Assembly (NCBI RefSeq): GCF_008831285.2
Contig: NC_045144.1
Span: 20,537,716-20,601,715, forward strand
Length of the DNA: 64,000 bases
Reading direction: 5' to 3'
Origin: Nymphaea colorata
Taxonomy: Eukaryota; Streptophyta; Magnoliopsida; Nymphaeales; Nymphaeaceae
Part shown: one piece after another, positions 33,404-44,320 of the stretch
Position numbering within the stretch: position 1 is the first letter of the stretch
How the letters are laid out: each line of letters opens with the position of its first letter
Notes under the pieces: model-generated
Told to the model about the DNA's origin: nothing
The model's database searches: none
The model's input: only the letters and a program-made list of their open reading frames with translations
Program-made: the position numbers and the translations under genes

Positions 33404-34550
33404 ATATGTACATATGCATGTGCATGTGCATTTCAATTAAAAAATAACTGTACTTTTATGTTTTTTAGTATTAATTTCAAGTAAACGTACTTAAATCTCT
33501 TTGAAAGCAGTGATAAAACCCTTTGCGCGTACCTCAAATTGTGCATTTATGGAGATGCACCCACTATGGATTTGCTTTAGATTTGCATTTTAATTAGTTA
33601 GAAGTAATAGCGCCTCTATGAAGCACCAAAAAAAGTATTCCATAAATATGTATCATAGATTCGACAAATTCATGAAATACTAGAAAGTAATGTTTCATGA
33701 ATCTACCTTAAAATTTATGACATATTCATGACATATTATGTCAGTGTTATTGTTGAAGAACACCCCATTAGAGTTAGACATTTGCTTGTTCTTGAGATGA
33801 CGGGCAGAAGTAAGGGGGTCGGCAGGGACGAAGGCCTCCCTTACTATTTTCAGAAAATAAAAAATTTACTTGTAAATTTTAAAAATTTTAGTTTGACACA
33901 TATAAAAAATTTGAAAATTTATATTTTGATTCCTACCTTCAGCGCCGCTTGAGATGCCAGAAATTATACGTTTCCTTCCGGCACCCTTAAGACGTGAAAC
34001 CAGAAGTCCTTATAACGAATGTGAAATGTATTTTAGTTTATCATGTTGATCTTCATTCATATGCATCTCGTTTAGCCATATGAATACCTATAACCAGTGG
34101 CAGATCCACAAAATTTAGCAGGGGGGGCATTATATGGTGATTGGTGAATCAATTTTGAGATCCTATAATAAAAGAAAGACTTGAGAAGCATCAATATGTA
34201 ACCAACTAAATTATGTGGGATCAACCAGTATGTAAATAAGCTAAATTTATTTGGCTCCCCAAACCCTGTAAGAAGACTCAATTCACTATCCCTGTAAGAA
34301 GACATAGGAAGTAGAAAACAAAATCCACTTTTGCTTTTCGTTAACTGCTTACAATTCAAAAGGACATGCGTAAAACAACTTCAAATAAAAGTTACGTGAC
34401 AACATTCTTTTCAACAGAAAATATTAACAACTGTTGATCCAACATAATCGGAAACAATTGAGGTCACTGCATGGAAATGCTTAGACATTGCAAAGCTCAT
34501 ATTTCACTTGGCAATGTATAACCGTTGATCTAAAATTCTTATTTATATGA

Positions 34551-34600
34551 GAGAGAGGGAGAGACAGAGAGGGAGAGAGAATGTGTGTGTGTGTGTGTGT
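34551..34600. repeat. Compound (GA)n-(GT)n microsatellite
   Basis: Imperfect GA repeats to about 34580, then ten GT units. Confidence 0.9.
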
Positions 34601-34848
34601 TAAGGAGCTGAAATAGCAGGAACACTGACTTCTACTGCTGGATTTCCTGCAAAATTTAAGGAGTCGGTTGACTATGAGTGTGTGGTCATGAACCACCTCC
34701 GACTCCATTGAATCAAGAATTGGTCTCAACTCGTCAGAATATGTTATTTAACCATAAATTAAGGACATGGCAGAAATCAAACGACGCCTTCTTGGTCAAG
34801 GTTTGTGGAGTAAGTGTGATGTTGACTTCCTCGTGCACTCTTGGGGCA

Positions 34849-35137
34849 CTAGTTTTCTCGAATCGCCAAGTTGGTGTGCCAAACTGTTTGACAAAATGCT
34901 TCGTCGAGGAATCCAACGAACTTTCTGCTTATCTTTTCAGCCTGCTCAACAAGCTTTTTAAATTGGGTGCTTTCTGTATCCTCTGTTTCGTCCATCAGAT
35001 GAACTTTGTGCTGATCCATGGCAGGTTTACTGTAATCGATATCACTGAGCCCTTGTACACATGCGGCATGCTCCCACACTGGAATTCTCCTCAAAGTTGT
35101 TCCTCGTTGTAGTCTTTTTCTGCCCTTTGAAAGAAAA
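34849..35137 (-). other. Possible coding-exon remnant, unknown family
   Basis: The minus strand is open for about 96 codons after a plausible acceptor (TTTCTTTCAAAG). It reads like real protein: GRKRLQRGTTLRRIPVWEH, then a segment ending PAMDQHKVHLMDETEDTEST, then FKKLVEQAEKISRKFVGFLD, ending at a TAG. There is no ATG at its upstream end, which would be only about 175 bp from the plus-strand NPH3 start, so a divergent gene would have to have its first exons elsewhere. I do not recognise the family. It may be the last exon of a decayed gene. Confidence 0.35.
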
Positions 35138-35312
35138 AAGTTGTTCAATATTGTTTTTGTTCAAGTTCAGCTTAAACTAGCTTGCATATCAAGATAACCA
35201 TTTTGAGCTATTCGTTTGGAGGTTGTTGGTTTGTTCTTTGCCCTGAACATGAAGTTTCTTGCCATGACTGGTCCCCTATAGTTTCATATAATCACAGCAC
35301 TAGCTGAAACAA

Positions 35313-37453
35313 ATGGAAACTTCAAGCTCGAAAAGTAGTCCTTTGGGTACTAGCCCATTTTCAACTCCATTGCGCGCTGGAGAGCTTCTAGGGAAAAGAA
35401 TACTTGCATGGTATTTAGCGTCACTGAGTTTGCTATGTCTGGCTCAAGCTTGTTGTTTCATTGATTACTAATTGCTTAGCATATACTGATATATTTCAGG
35501 ACTGAAGAAACCGGATCGTCTGCATCAGTTTGCGTTCATATAGAGCAGAAAATCTTTACATTGCACAAGGTTCAGAAGGATGTTAATCTTTCTTACCATG
35601 CTTTCTGTAATCACGTTTTTTTCTTCACTCTGAAAATTTTCCAACTGTTTGTCTTTATATGCTTATTTTAGTATGTTATGATATGTGTTATTTCAGTATG
35701 TTTTAATGTCAAAGAGTGGATACTTTAGACGAGCACTACTGAAGTCGATGGATGTGGAGCTCCCAAGTACTTTCCCTGGAGGGTCTCAAACTTTTCAGTG
35801 GATTGTTCTGTTCATGTATGATTATCCGCTCCCCATGGATCCTTTCAACCTATCAGCAATCAGATGTGCAGCAGAGGTCCTGGAAATGTATGAAAATTAC
35901 TGCAGCGGGAACCTTTGCGAACAGTCTGATCTTTATCTGAACCAAGTAGTTCTGCAACACTGGGCAGATACTTTGATTGTTCTTCAAAAGTCTCAGACCT
36001 TGCAACCATGGTGCGAGACTCTTTTGATCGTGAGCCGCTGCATAGAGTCACTAGCTTTCATGGCCTGCATGGAGGTTCTTGATCCAGAGAGGAGAGGGCA
36101 GGAGCCAGTTATCACATTCAGCTTGGTAGCTGGACGACGTTGGAATTGTGAGGCTGCAAAGGAAATTTCAGGGAAGCATCTTTGGATCAAGGACTTGATA
36201 GCAATACCATTTGGGCACTTTCAGAGAATAATTGGTTCTATGAGAAGACAGGGAATGGAAGAGAAATTCGTGAGCACGATGATCATGTTCTATGCTAACA
36301 AATGGGTTCTGTCTAAGAAGACACATCAATTTTGGGAGATAACTGCAGAAAAGAATAGCCAAGATGTTGTGAATCACAAGATCTCAGTCATCTTACAAGG
36401 TGTTGTAGATTTATTGCCAATAGACCAAAAGTCCCGAAATATAATCCCTGTAGGATTTTTGCTGTCCTTACTTTCAAGATCCCTGAAGATACATTCAGCA
36501 AATGATGTCAAGAAGAAGCTTCAACACCTGATTGCCTCTCTCTTACACTTGGCACAACTTGATGAGCTGCTTTTCCCCGAAAAGGGTGGGCGGTCAATCT
36601 CATCAAGTCCAGAAGTAGAAGCAATGAAGAAAGTTTTTGTCATTTCCATAACTTCCTTTACAAATCCCAGCACATTCTTCACTGTTTCAAAGCTTTGGGA
36701 TCTATACCTTTCACGCCTGGCAGTTGATCCAGACCTGAGTGCAAGTAGCTTTATGGCTTTTGTTGAAATAATACCAATCTCTGCAAGACAAAACCATGAC
36801 CACCTTTACAGAGCCACTGACACATTTCTTTTGGTAAGTTCTCTGCAATATCTTTCTACCAACCATGTGGATTCTGCAGTATCGACTTACAATCTTCGTC
36901 TGAAAAATAATCACATTCAGTATAAATTATTAGAGAATCATTACTGTAAATGGTCATGGTACTCTCGAATATTGTTACTCTGTTACTCATTTCTTTGATT
37001 AACGGCATCATCCTGAAAATCTGATTTATTCATTCTTCTTTCTGAGTGTTAATTGAACAGGCTCACCCTCACATCTCTGAAGAAGAAAGGGTTTCTGTAT
37101 CCAAGGACCTCAATTGCCAAAAGCTATCACAGGAAACCTGCATTGAAGCAGTTCAAAATACACGAATGCCACTGCGTCTGATAGTCCAAGCACTGTTTGT
37201 TCAACAGCTGAACATTCATCAGGCTGTCAAGGACTGCTCTGAATCATTCAGGCTAACACATTCATGTGAATTCTCTGACACAGTTTCGTGTTTGAAATAT
37301 CAGCAAAACAGCAATAAACTTTCCTCTGATGATGGCCACAATGAAGCAATAGCAGCAGAAGCAGCAGGAGAAGAAGAGGAAACAATTGCAGATGGCTGCA
37401 TGCCCTTAGGACTCTTACTTAAAAGGATCCGGTTGGCCATCAACCAAATTTAA
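35313..37453 (+). CDS. NPH3/BTB domain protein (RPT2/NPH3-like family), frameshifted near the 3' end
   Basis: Exons 35313-35410, 35500-35569, 35697-36833 and 37061-37453 join at GT-AG sites to 565 aa. An N-terminal BTB/POZ domain (about residues 25-125: VCVHIEQKIFTLHK, YVLMSKSGYFRRAL, FNLSAIRCAAEVLEM) is followed by the NPH3 domain (about 175-510, with LYRATDTFLLAHPHISEEER and MPLRLIVQALF). The family acts as substrate adaptors for CUL3 E3 ligases, classically in phototropin signalling at the plasma membrane; this branch resembles the less studied members near At1g50280/At3g19850. The expected coiled-coil tail (ESTSFRLQCLEQEVEILKARL…) lies just downstream in a different frame, open to 37812. 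The break is near 37421-37430, where AAAAGGATCC lacks one base relative to the frame expected. Either a base-call error or a real truncation by about 120 residues. Confidence 0.88.
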
Positions 37454-37812
37454 TCAAAGACGACTTTGAATCCACAAGCTTCAGGCTTCAGTGCCTTGAG
37501 CAAGAAGTTGAAATTTTGAAGGCAAGGCTTCAATCGCGAAGGCTCTCAAGCAAAGAAGCTCAAAGAACAGCAAGCTTCAAAATATTCAACATGGGAAGCA
37601 GGTCAATAGATAAGATAGAGAGGCCATTGAACCACGTTGGTAGGAATTGCATTGCATCTGCTAGCTGGTCTTCGCAGGGAAAGTATGCCAGAAGGATACT
37701 GAAAGTCTTTCAGAAGATACCACTATTTGGAGGAGTCAAATCAAAGAGGAAACAGGCGTCCATTGGGAAGAAGACCACGGGTAAACTAAGTGAATGTAGT
37801 TTTATGGATTGA
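37428..37812 (+). pseudogene. Out-of-frame C-terminal tail of the NPH3 protein
   Basis: This segment continues the NPH3 protein in another reading frame: RDPVGHQPNLIKDDFESTS, then FRLQCLEQEVEILKARLQ, a basic region and the ending TGKLSECSFMD before a stop at 37810-37812. The SFR.Q.LE.E….LK heptads are the coiled coil normally found at the end of NPH3 proteins. Its intactness argues that the frameshift is recent or is an assembly error. There is no room for an intron to bridge the frames. Confidence 0.8.
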
Positions 37813-38968
37813 AACACTTAATATTCAGAATTAAGAATTCATTAGGTGTACAAGATTGTATAATTAAGTGAATGACTCTCACAGGACACAAAAACAGTTG
37901 CTGGCACAGATTTATGTGTTTTAATAGTTCATGCTGTAAAAAGTTTGTTATGGTACTCCCATCTGGACATTCTAGAAATTATGCTGAGAAGTGAGAACTG
38001 TTGGTTCTAGAGGTGAAACAGGTTGGAAGCTCTTATTCTCGGTGCTTCCCGAAATTATCAGATATTGTACGTTATCTTTTTAAGCTCAAACCAGAAGCAG
38101 ATCAGTTTCAGCCAGTTTAGAACATTTCCATAGAAAGACCACTCCCCACCAACCTTCATTTCAGCACAAAGTAGGCCTCCCAACAGGACTTGATGTTCAC
38201 TGGTCAAGAACAGGTGCAGGTAGATGACAAGTATGAATCACATCTCTAAATTCCCAAAATCAGATAAAAAGGACCACTCTGTTTTTGCATTTGTCCGATA
38301 TTCTTGTCTATTGGAGGCAATCTCAAAAGTTAGCAAAGACATTCCAAAGCAAGCCATGGTTATATATGTTCTACAGTGCAGGAATTTATGGTTGGAACTC
38401 AACTGACATTCTAGATTGATAACAGCAAGATTCCTTGTTTCATGATTGATGGAGAATCCATTTTAAATGGGAAAACAGAATGGGAATGCAATTTTCATGT
38501 TGGCCAACAATTGTTAGCATAGGAATACCAGTTTCAAATTGTCACATTTCTTTTCATTTCTTGTGTTGTTGGTTGTTCCTGGCCCAATGATTTCATGAAC
38601 ACCTCTTGTAACTCTATTAAGTTATGAATGTATATCTCAAGTGTCTAAAAAAATCTCTGCTGTATATTTTAGTGCAATCTTGTTAAAATGTGAAGCGGTA
38701 CACAGGTCGTCCAAGACCACAAAAAGACAAGTCAGGAGTAATAGTTTGAAGTCAGTCCAAATTGATCAACTAGAAATAATTAAGTAAATGAATAAGTATA
38801 TTCATATAGGCCATGCTAATAATCCACACACATATATATAGGGCAGTCAATAAATTTAATTGGGATCGGATATCCCGGCACTGCTTAAAAAAAAAAATAA
38901 ATATGGAAAAAGATTTAATATCCGCCAAGAAATTGTATCCTATTTGGATTTAAGAAATGACATTTACT

Positions 38969-39408
38969 CAATGTCACCTGGGTGCGTTTCCTCGCACCCG
39001 CACCGACGCGTTGCGGGGTGCTCCAGGTGCGCACCCGATGATGAGGCACCCGATGATGAGGCACGCACCCAAACGCACCCAGGGGAGTTGGATCAAGTTT
39101 CGAGTCGAAACCAAATCCAAACCAAGTTCATCCGCTTGTATGGTTTGGATCTGGATCTGATTTCGAGATGAAACCAGATTAAAAATCCACAGAATCAAAT
39201 TCTCGTCCACTGTTGCATCTAATTTAATACATCTATAGATATATTATATGTTCTCTTTTCTCTTTAAAAAAAAAACGATACAGGACTAAAGAATGGTGGC
39301 TTTCATAAAACGATCTGTTTTCCTTTTTTTCAAACATTTCTTTTTTGATTTTTTTTCACTATCATAAAAATGTATAATTTTAATTGTGTTATTTAATTTC
39401 TACGAAAA

Positions 39409-39439
<31 letters not shown>

Positions 39440-39551
39440 TTAATAAAATATCTTCACCGCACCGCCGCACCTAATTTTTTTGAGATGTGCCGCACCGGCA
39501 CCCGCACCGGCACCGGCACCGGCACCCGCACCCAGCATTCAGGTGACATAG
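38969..39551. mobile_element. Nested hAT-like non-autonomous element with a GC-rich minisatellite
   Basis: The target duplication CATTTACT is exact at 38961-38968 and 39552-39559. The ends are CAATGTCACCTG and CAGGTGACATAG, inverted repeats with one mismatch. An 8-bp duplication points to the hAT superfamily. The 583-bp interior has no transposase. It carries GC-rich blocks such as CACCCGATGATGAGG twice (39034-39063), (CACCGG)n near 39492-39527, and an (AAT)n run at 39411-39439. The host DNA on both sides belongs to a family B element, so this is an insertion into an older transposon. Confidence 0.85.
39492..39533. repeat. (CACCGG)n minisatellite
   Basis: CGCACCGGCACCCGCACCGG and further CACCGG/CACCCG hexamers, five to seven units, inside the nested hAT-like element near its right end. 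Confidence 0.9.
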
Positions 39552-39868
39552 CATTTACTGTGATTTGGATTCAGCTTTAGGTAGATATCTGATTGAATTT
39601 GAATGTCGTTTTAAATAAATATCCTATATCTAGTATCCATCCATTTTGAAAGTCAGTTCTTAACATATTGTAATGCAGTTCAAATTTAGTTTAAATGTCA
39701 GATTCAGATTTGTGGCAAATTTAAAATTTAGATTCAGATTGTGAATTCCGATTCATATTGAGATATGACACTATTTTTTTTTTTTTTTGTAGGTTATTCA
39801 AACAGAATAAGCAGATATAATCTGTCTGTTCATATCCTTTTATCCAATTTGAATCTAATCGACATGTT

Positions 39869-39900
<32 letters not shown>
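39869..39900. repeat. (CA)n-(TA)n microsatellite
   Basis: A short CA run passes into about 11 TA units. Confidence 0.9.
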
Positions 39901-40126
39901 ACTCTAGTTTTTTAAAATCACCCCGCCATGTAACCAAAATCATCTATTGTATATTCCAAATAATAAATGCCATGGCATCCTAAGGTAATCTTCTTTTTTA
40001 CTCAAAGCATTAACCATTCAGGTAAACTCCTCTCCCAAGTAACAGCAGTGATGATAAATGCTGCATTAGAAACGAGGAGGTTAAATGAAAGAAATTTTAT
40101 TAATAGCAGGTTTATCTTAAGATAGG

Positions 40127-40330
40127 TGGATGTCAATGGTCGGTTTCGGATTGAATCTCTGACAGATCCGTTTTAAATAATTCAGATATGGAAAAGAATC
40201 TAACATCCAATTGGAAATTTGGATCGGATTTGGTTTTAAGAATATACATCCATTGGATTCGGATACTGATTCATATCCAATACATATCCGATCATGGTAT
40301 CCAAATTTAAATGTCCGAATCCCAGCTGGA
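40127..40330. mobile_element. MITE family B fragment
   Basis: Begins GGATGTCAATGGTCGG like the left end of the copy at 16603. It continues with ATCCGATC/GGATTCGGAT words. The right end is missing; after about 40320 the sequence changes to a GC-richer segment of unknown origin. Confidence 0.55.
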
Positions 40331-40499
40331 GCTTTGATATCCCAGGATGGTACTGAATCCGTTGGGAAGTTGGTGACGCCTGTGGGTTTTGAAGTTGAAA
40401 CCTGCCATAACCGGAATGGCTACTTTAATAGCTTGATAAAATCTGAACATAATTTGTTCGTTCCGTACAAGACTAAGCTAGACTGCAAGATGGATTAGT

Positions 40500-41700
40500 C
40501 ACTATACATGTAAAAATTAGGATATGAACCCAAACTAAGTCAACGAAATTTTAGATTATTTATACTAAATAAGTAATATTTTATAAAAAAACCTTAGTGA
40601 AAATAAAAACTATTATTTTCAAAATAATTTTGATATAAAAATTTATTAAGTAGACAATTTTAAATACGTAAAAGTAGTAATTTATTATCAATATTTGAAA
40701 CTTTGTGTGGTTACAATTTTATTGAATGTCTCTCAGGATATTATCAATGTTTGAAACTTAAAATTGATATTTCAAATAAGCCTTTGTGATGCAAATAAAA
40801 ATTTTAAGTAGTTAATTAATACAAAAAAGGCATACTTTTATAAGTAATTGGATCATTTGATCAATTACATTGAAAGAAGATTAATTGGTCAAAATAAAAA
40901 GAAAAGGATGGTTTACCAAAATAACATAAAGTAATATAAAGCATTTCAATCAAGAATTGTTAAAACTTAAAAATTATGTATAATGGATAACAAATAGTAT
41001 AAAAATAACATAAACACTGAAATATATTATTTTTGAAACAAAATTAATTAAAAATAAAAAATACAAATTAATATTGAGATCAAAATTAATGAGGTAAAAA
41101 TATGAGCAAAGTATACTAGAACCCTTTGTAAGTGAATTGTAGGGGTTATATTATACAAACAAATTTAGATATAATTTCAAATAAGTTTTTTTTTATACAA
41201 ACAAAATTTCAATTAGTGAATTAATTAAACAAGCATACTCGAATAAGAAATTTGTTCGTTATAGAGTCTCTCAATAAAATTTTGTTACAGTAGATATCTA
41301 ATTATATAAAACAGTATTAATATCAAAAAGCTATTATTGTGGAAACAAAAATTAATTAAGGAAAATTAAAGAATGAAAAATATGAACTTAATATTGAGAT
41401 CAAGATCAACATGGTAAAAATCAAAACAAAACATATCAGAACTCTTCGTAAGCGGTTACTGGTGTTGTATCATACAAACAACATTAGTTATGAAACTTCA
41501 AAAAAAGCTTTATGTAGGTAAACAAAATTTTCAATTAGTGAATTAATTATACAGCCAGACTATCATAAGCAAACGAATTATTAGATCAAATAAACTACAA
41601 TAATGTTAATTAGTCCAATCAATTTATTCGAAGTGAAAAGAAAATGATAGTTTGCCCCAGTAACTGAAAAATAATATTTAACATCCCGACCATGAACTCT
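40500..41700. repeat. Degenerate long-period tandem repeat
   Basis: Three diverged units share the string ACAAA.TTTTCAATTAGTGA followed by ATTAATTA, at about 40790, 41210 and 41535. Two also share TTAATATTGAGATCAA.AT followed by AAGTATACTAGAACCCTTTG or a close variant (from about 41070 and 41390). Spacing is roughly 320-420 bp with indels. It is extremely AT-rich and non-coding. It may be an old satellite-like array or nested LTR debris. Confidence 0.55.
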
Positions 41701-43173
41701 TGAAACCTGAAATTCTAAAGCTAAGAAGACTAACCCAAAGAGTTAGTGATGACGTGGAGCGAATGAAGATTTAACATCATTGAACACTGTTTATATGAAT
41801 ATAAAGCAAATTATTTCAATCAACTCAATAAAATGGGAAAATTTTCCCAAATAATATATTTTTAAATGAGAAATAATATGAGTCACCTGATTTAATAATT
41901 CTCAACAATAGATCATCACGAAAAAATTGTTTACTAAATTAAAATTTGTTATTATTTAAAAACAAAAAAATCAATGTTCAATATGCGCAGTTAATATGAA
42001 AAAGGTATAAAAGTCACATGAATAATTTATTTATTGAAAAAACTATTTGTCTAATTAATCAAACATATTATTTTGTATAAACATTTGCCCTCATAAAAAC
42101 TTTATTCAGTTGATAAACTAGTTGCTTTAAATAAGTACTTAGAAAAAGAGAATTCATTAGAGAGAGACTTTTAAAATAATGTAAAACTTGTAAATCAATA
42201 ATTAAACCCAAGTTTGGTTAAACTATTTTATGTAATTACAATTATTTTTAAAATGAGAGCATCATTTTTTTTAATTAATACTTGGTAGGTAAATAAGAAA
42301 AGAAATAAACATAATAAAGATTTGCAAAGTGTCAAGGGATGCAATAGTTTGGATTAGGGTTGAGGACAGCTACGTTTGATTAGATGAGAGGATTGAACTC
42401 TAATTTCTATATTCTTTTTTTATGCCTGCTATTCATAATGATGCTTAAATTAGTTGGTGCTTATAAGATATGAGCATCATATGTTCATACGTTAGTAATA
42501 TCCATCAGAATAGTTTTTTGAGTTTCAACTTCATTGTGCATTGTTGAGTTTCTCTGCAATTAAAATCAGTGTATAATCTTTCTGTTGACGATGTCTCTAA
42601 TTTGATATGATTGTACTTGGGAGTGGTATCACAGAAACCTTATTTTTGAGATTTTTTTTTTAAATTTTTAATTGTAATTAAGAATGGTAGACTATTGAAT
42701 GACATGATACTCTATGCCAACCTTATTAATGTGCAAATTACCTTTTGTTTTTTTAAAAAAACTTAGAATAAAGTATTATTTAAAAGATTAGATGTTTATG
42801 AAGGTGGATTTATCCCTTTGTTAATTTCTCAATCTTGTTGCTAAAATAATTATGCTTGGACTCTTCTCAAATATCATTGATAAAATTTGTTTCAAAATCT
42901 AAAAATTGTATTTGGATATCAAATTTAAAAGTCTTCAGATCAAAATTGGATTTTTGAACACAAAATTCGGGTTGGGATTGAAATCGGGTATTGAATTAGG
43001 AAGTCGGATTCGGATTTTTGAATTTAAAATGTCGGTGAACTTTTTCCCAACTTTTTGCTTTATGTGATTTTCTCGTAAATATCGTGACATTTTCTTTTTG
43101 TTGTAAAATCTCGCGATATTTGTGGCATTGCATGGAACCAAACGATCGAATGCATATGACAGTAAAAAAAACA

Positions 43174-43193
43174 TACACACACACACACACACA
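43174..43193. repeat. (CA)n microsatellite
   Basis: Ten CA units; read antisense it gives a Val-Cys run in chance open frames. Confidence 0.95.
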
Positions 43194-43789
43194 GTTTTAA
43201 CGTGAAAAAACATAAATAAAAGTTCATCCGTTGGTTTCCAATCATGTGAAGGTATTTATACAATCGGATAAAAAAAAGCCAATTTCAATTGAGATTTTAA
43301 AGGCTGAGAAATCTAAAACTGTTAATTGATACAAATTTAAGACTCAACTATGAGAACTAAACTATCAGATATTAATGTCATTCCGTTCTCTTTAAAACTG
43401 AATCTTTGTTTAATATGTAAAGATTAATGAATCGGTTTCTATTTCATAGCATCATCCCAAATCTAAGAAATTTTAATCTTTGTTATTAGTGAGGTTGGAT
43501 TCAGATAAAAATTGCTACCAATTCAGACTCCTATTTATGATTAGATCCAGACATCTTACCTGGTCCAGATAATGCAATTCGGAATTTGATATGGTAACTC
43601 GATATGTTTAATCCGTTTACATCCCCACATTTAAGATGATCTGAATAATAAAGATGTTGGCAGATTAGTATCCAATCGAAAATTGGAAAATGAAAAAAAA
43701 AAGAGAGAAAAATAATAACTTGTTTTGAACTTAAAGTATTCTTTTATGACTGAATCCAAGTCTAAGTCCGCTGAGATCTGACCTGATGA

Positions 43790-43990
43790 TCTCCGCTCGA
43801 GCAAGGGTTTCAGTCGAGTGAGGTTTTCACTTGAGCACAGGCTCTTGCTCGAGTGAATATCTATTTTCTCTCTGACCTTGTTCGAGTGATCTCTGTTCTC
43901 CTTCAAACCCTCGCTTGAGCAAAGATCTGTTCTCTCTGAGACCCTTGAGCGAGGGCCGGTTCTTCCTCAAACCTCGCTCTAGCAAGTGTT
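43790..43990. repeat. Cluster of CTCGAGCAAGG-type degenerate repeats
   Basis: At least six variants of CTCGAGCAAG, CACTTGAGCA, CTTGCTCGAG, TTGAGCGAGG and CTCGCTCTAGCAAG occur within 200 bp in both orientations, separated by TCTGTTCTC/TGAGACC spacers. Neighbouring variants could pair as hairpins. Confidence 0.6.
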
Positions 43991-44149
43991 TTAGAACCTG
44001 AAACCCATTCTAGGCTTTCATGTTTTCAGCTCAATCTGAAGATCTTTTTTTTTTCTTCTTTTAGATTTTTGTAGTAACATATGATTGTTCCTTCTCCTTT
44101 TCTGCCCATTTTTTTTCATATTTTATACATGAAGCAGTGTCGCCTTCCA

Positions 44150-44320
44150 CAACAGAAGCATATTGAACAAGCAAGAACACAGTTGATCGAGTCAAGCTTG
44201 AGCTATCATTGTAAAGCTCGACTCGAGTTCAAGCTGAAGAAAACAAGAGTTGAGCCAAGCTTGAGCTGGCCAAGCTCGGGCTCGGCTCGACTCGTGTTCA
44301 GCTCTACCAACCACGTAGAC
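44150..44320. mobile_element. Fragment of CTCGAG-rich hAT-type MITE (family C)
   Basis: Carries GCTCGACTCGAGTTCAAGCT and, at its right side, GAGCTGGCCAAGCTCGGGCT followed by CGGCTCGACTCGTGTTCAGC. These match the right half of the complete copies at 55987-56407 and 58660-59039. The left end is missing or too diverged to see. Confidence 0.6.

Larger units (their letters stand above)
31583..35312. other. Intergenic region between thymidine kinase and the NPH3 gene
   Basis: The first few hundred bases are the thymidine kinase 3' UTR. The rest is AT-rich with no supported gene except a possible minus-strand exon at 35137-34849. Small repeats are a 41-bp tandem duplication (33321-33403) and a GA-then-GT microsatellite (34551-34600). 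Confidence 0.5.
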
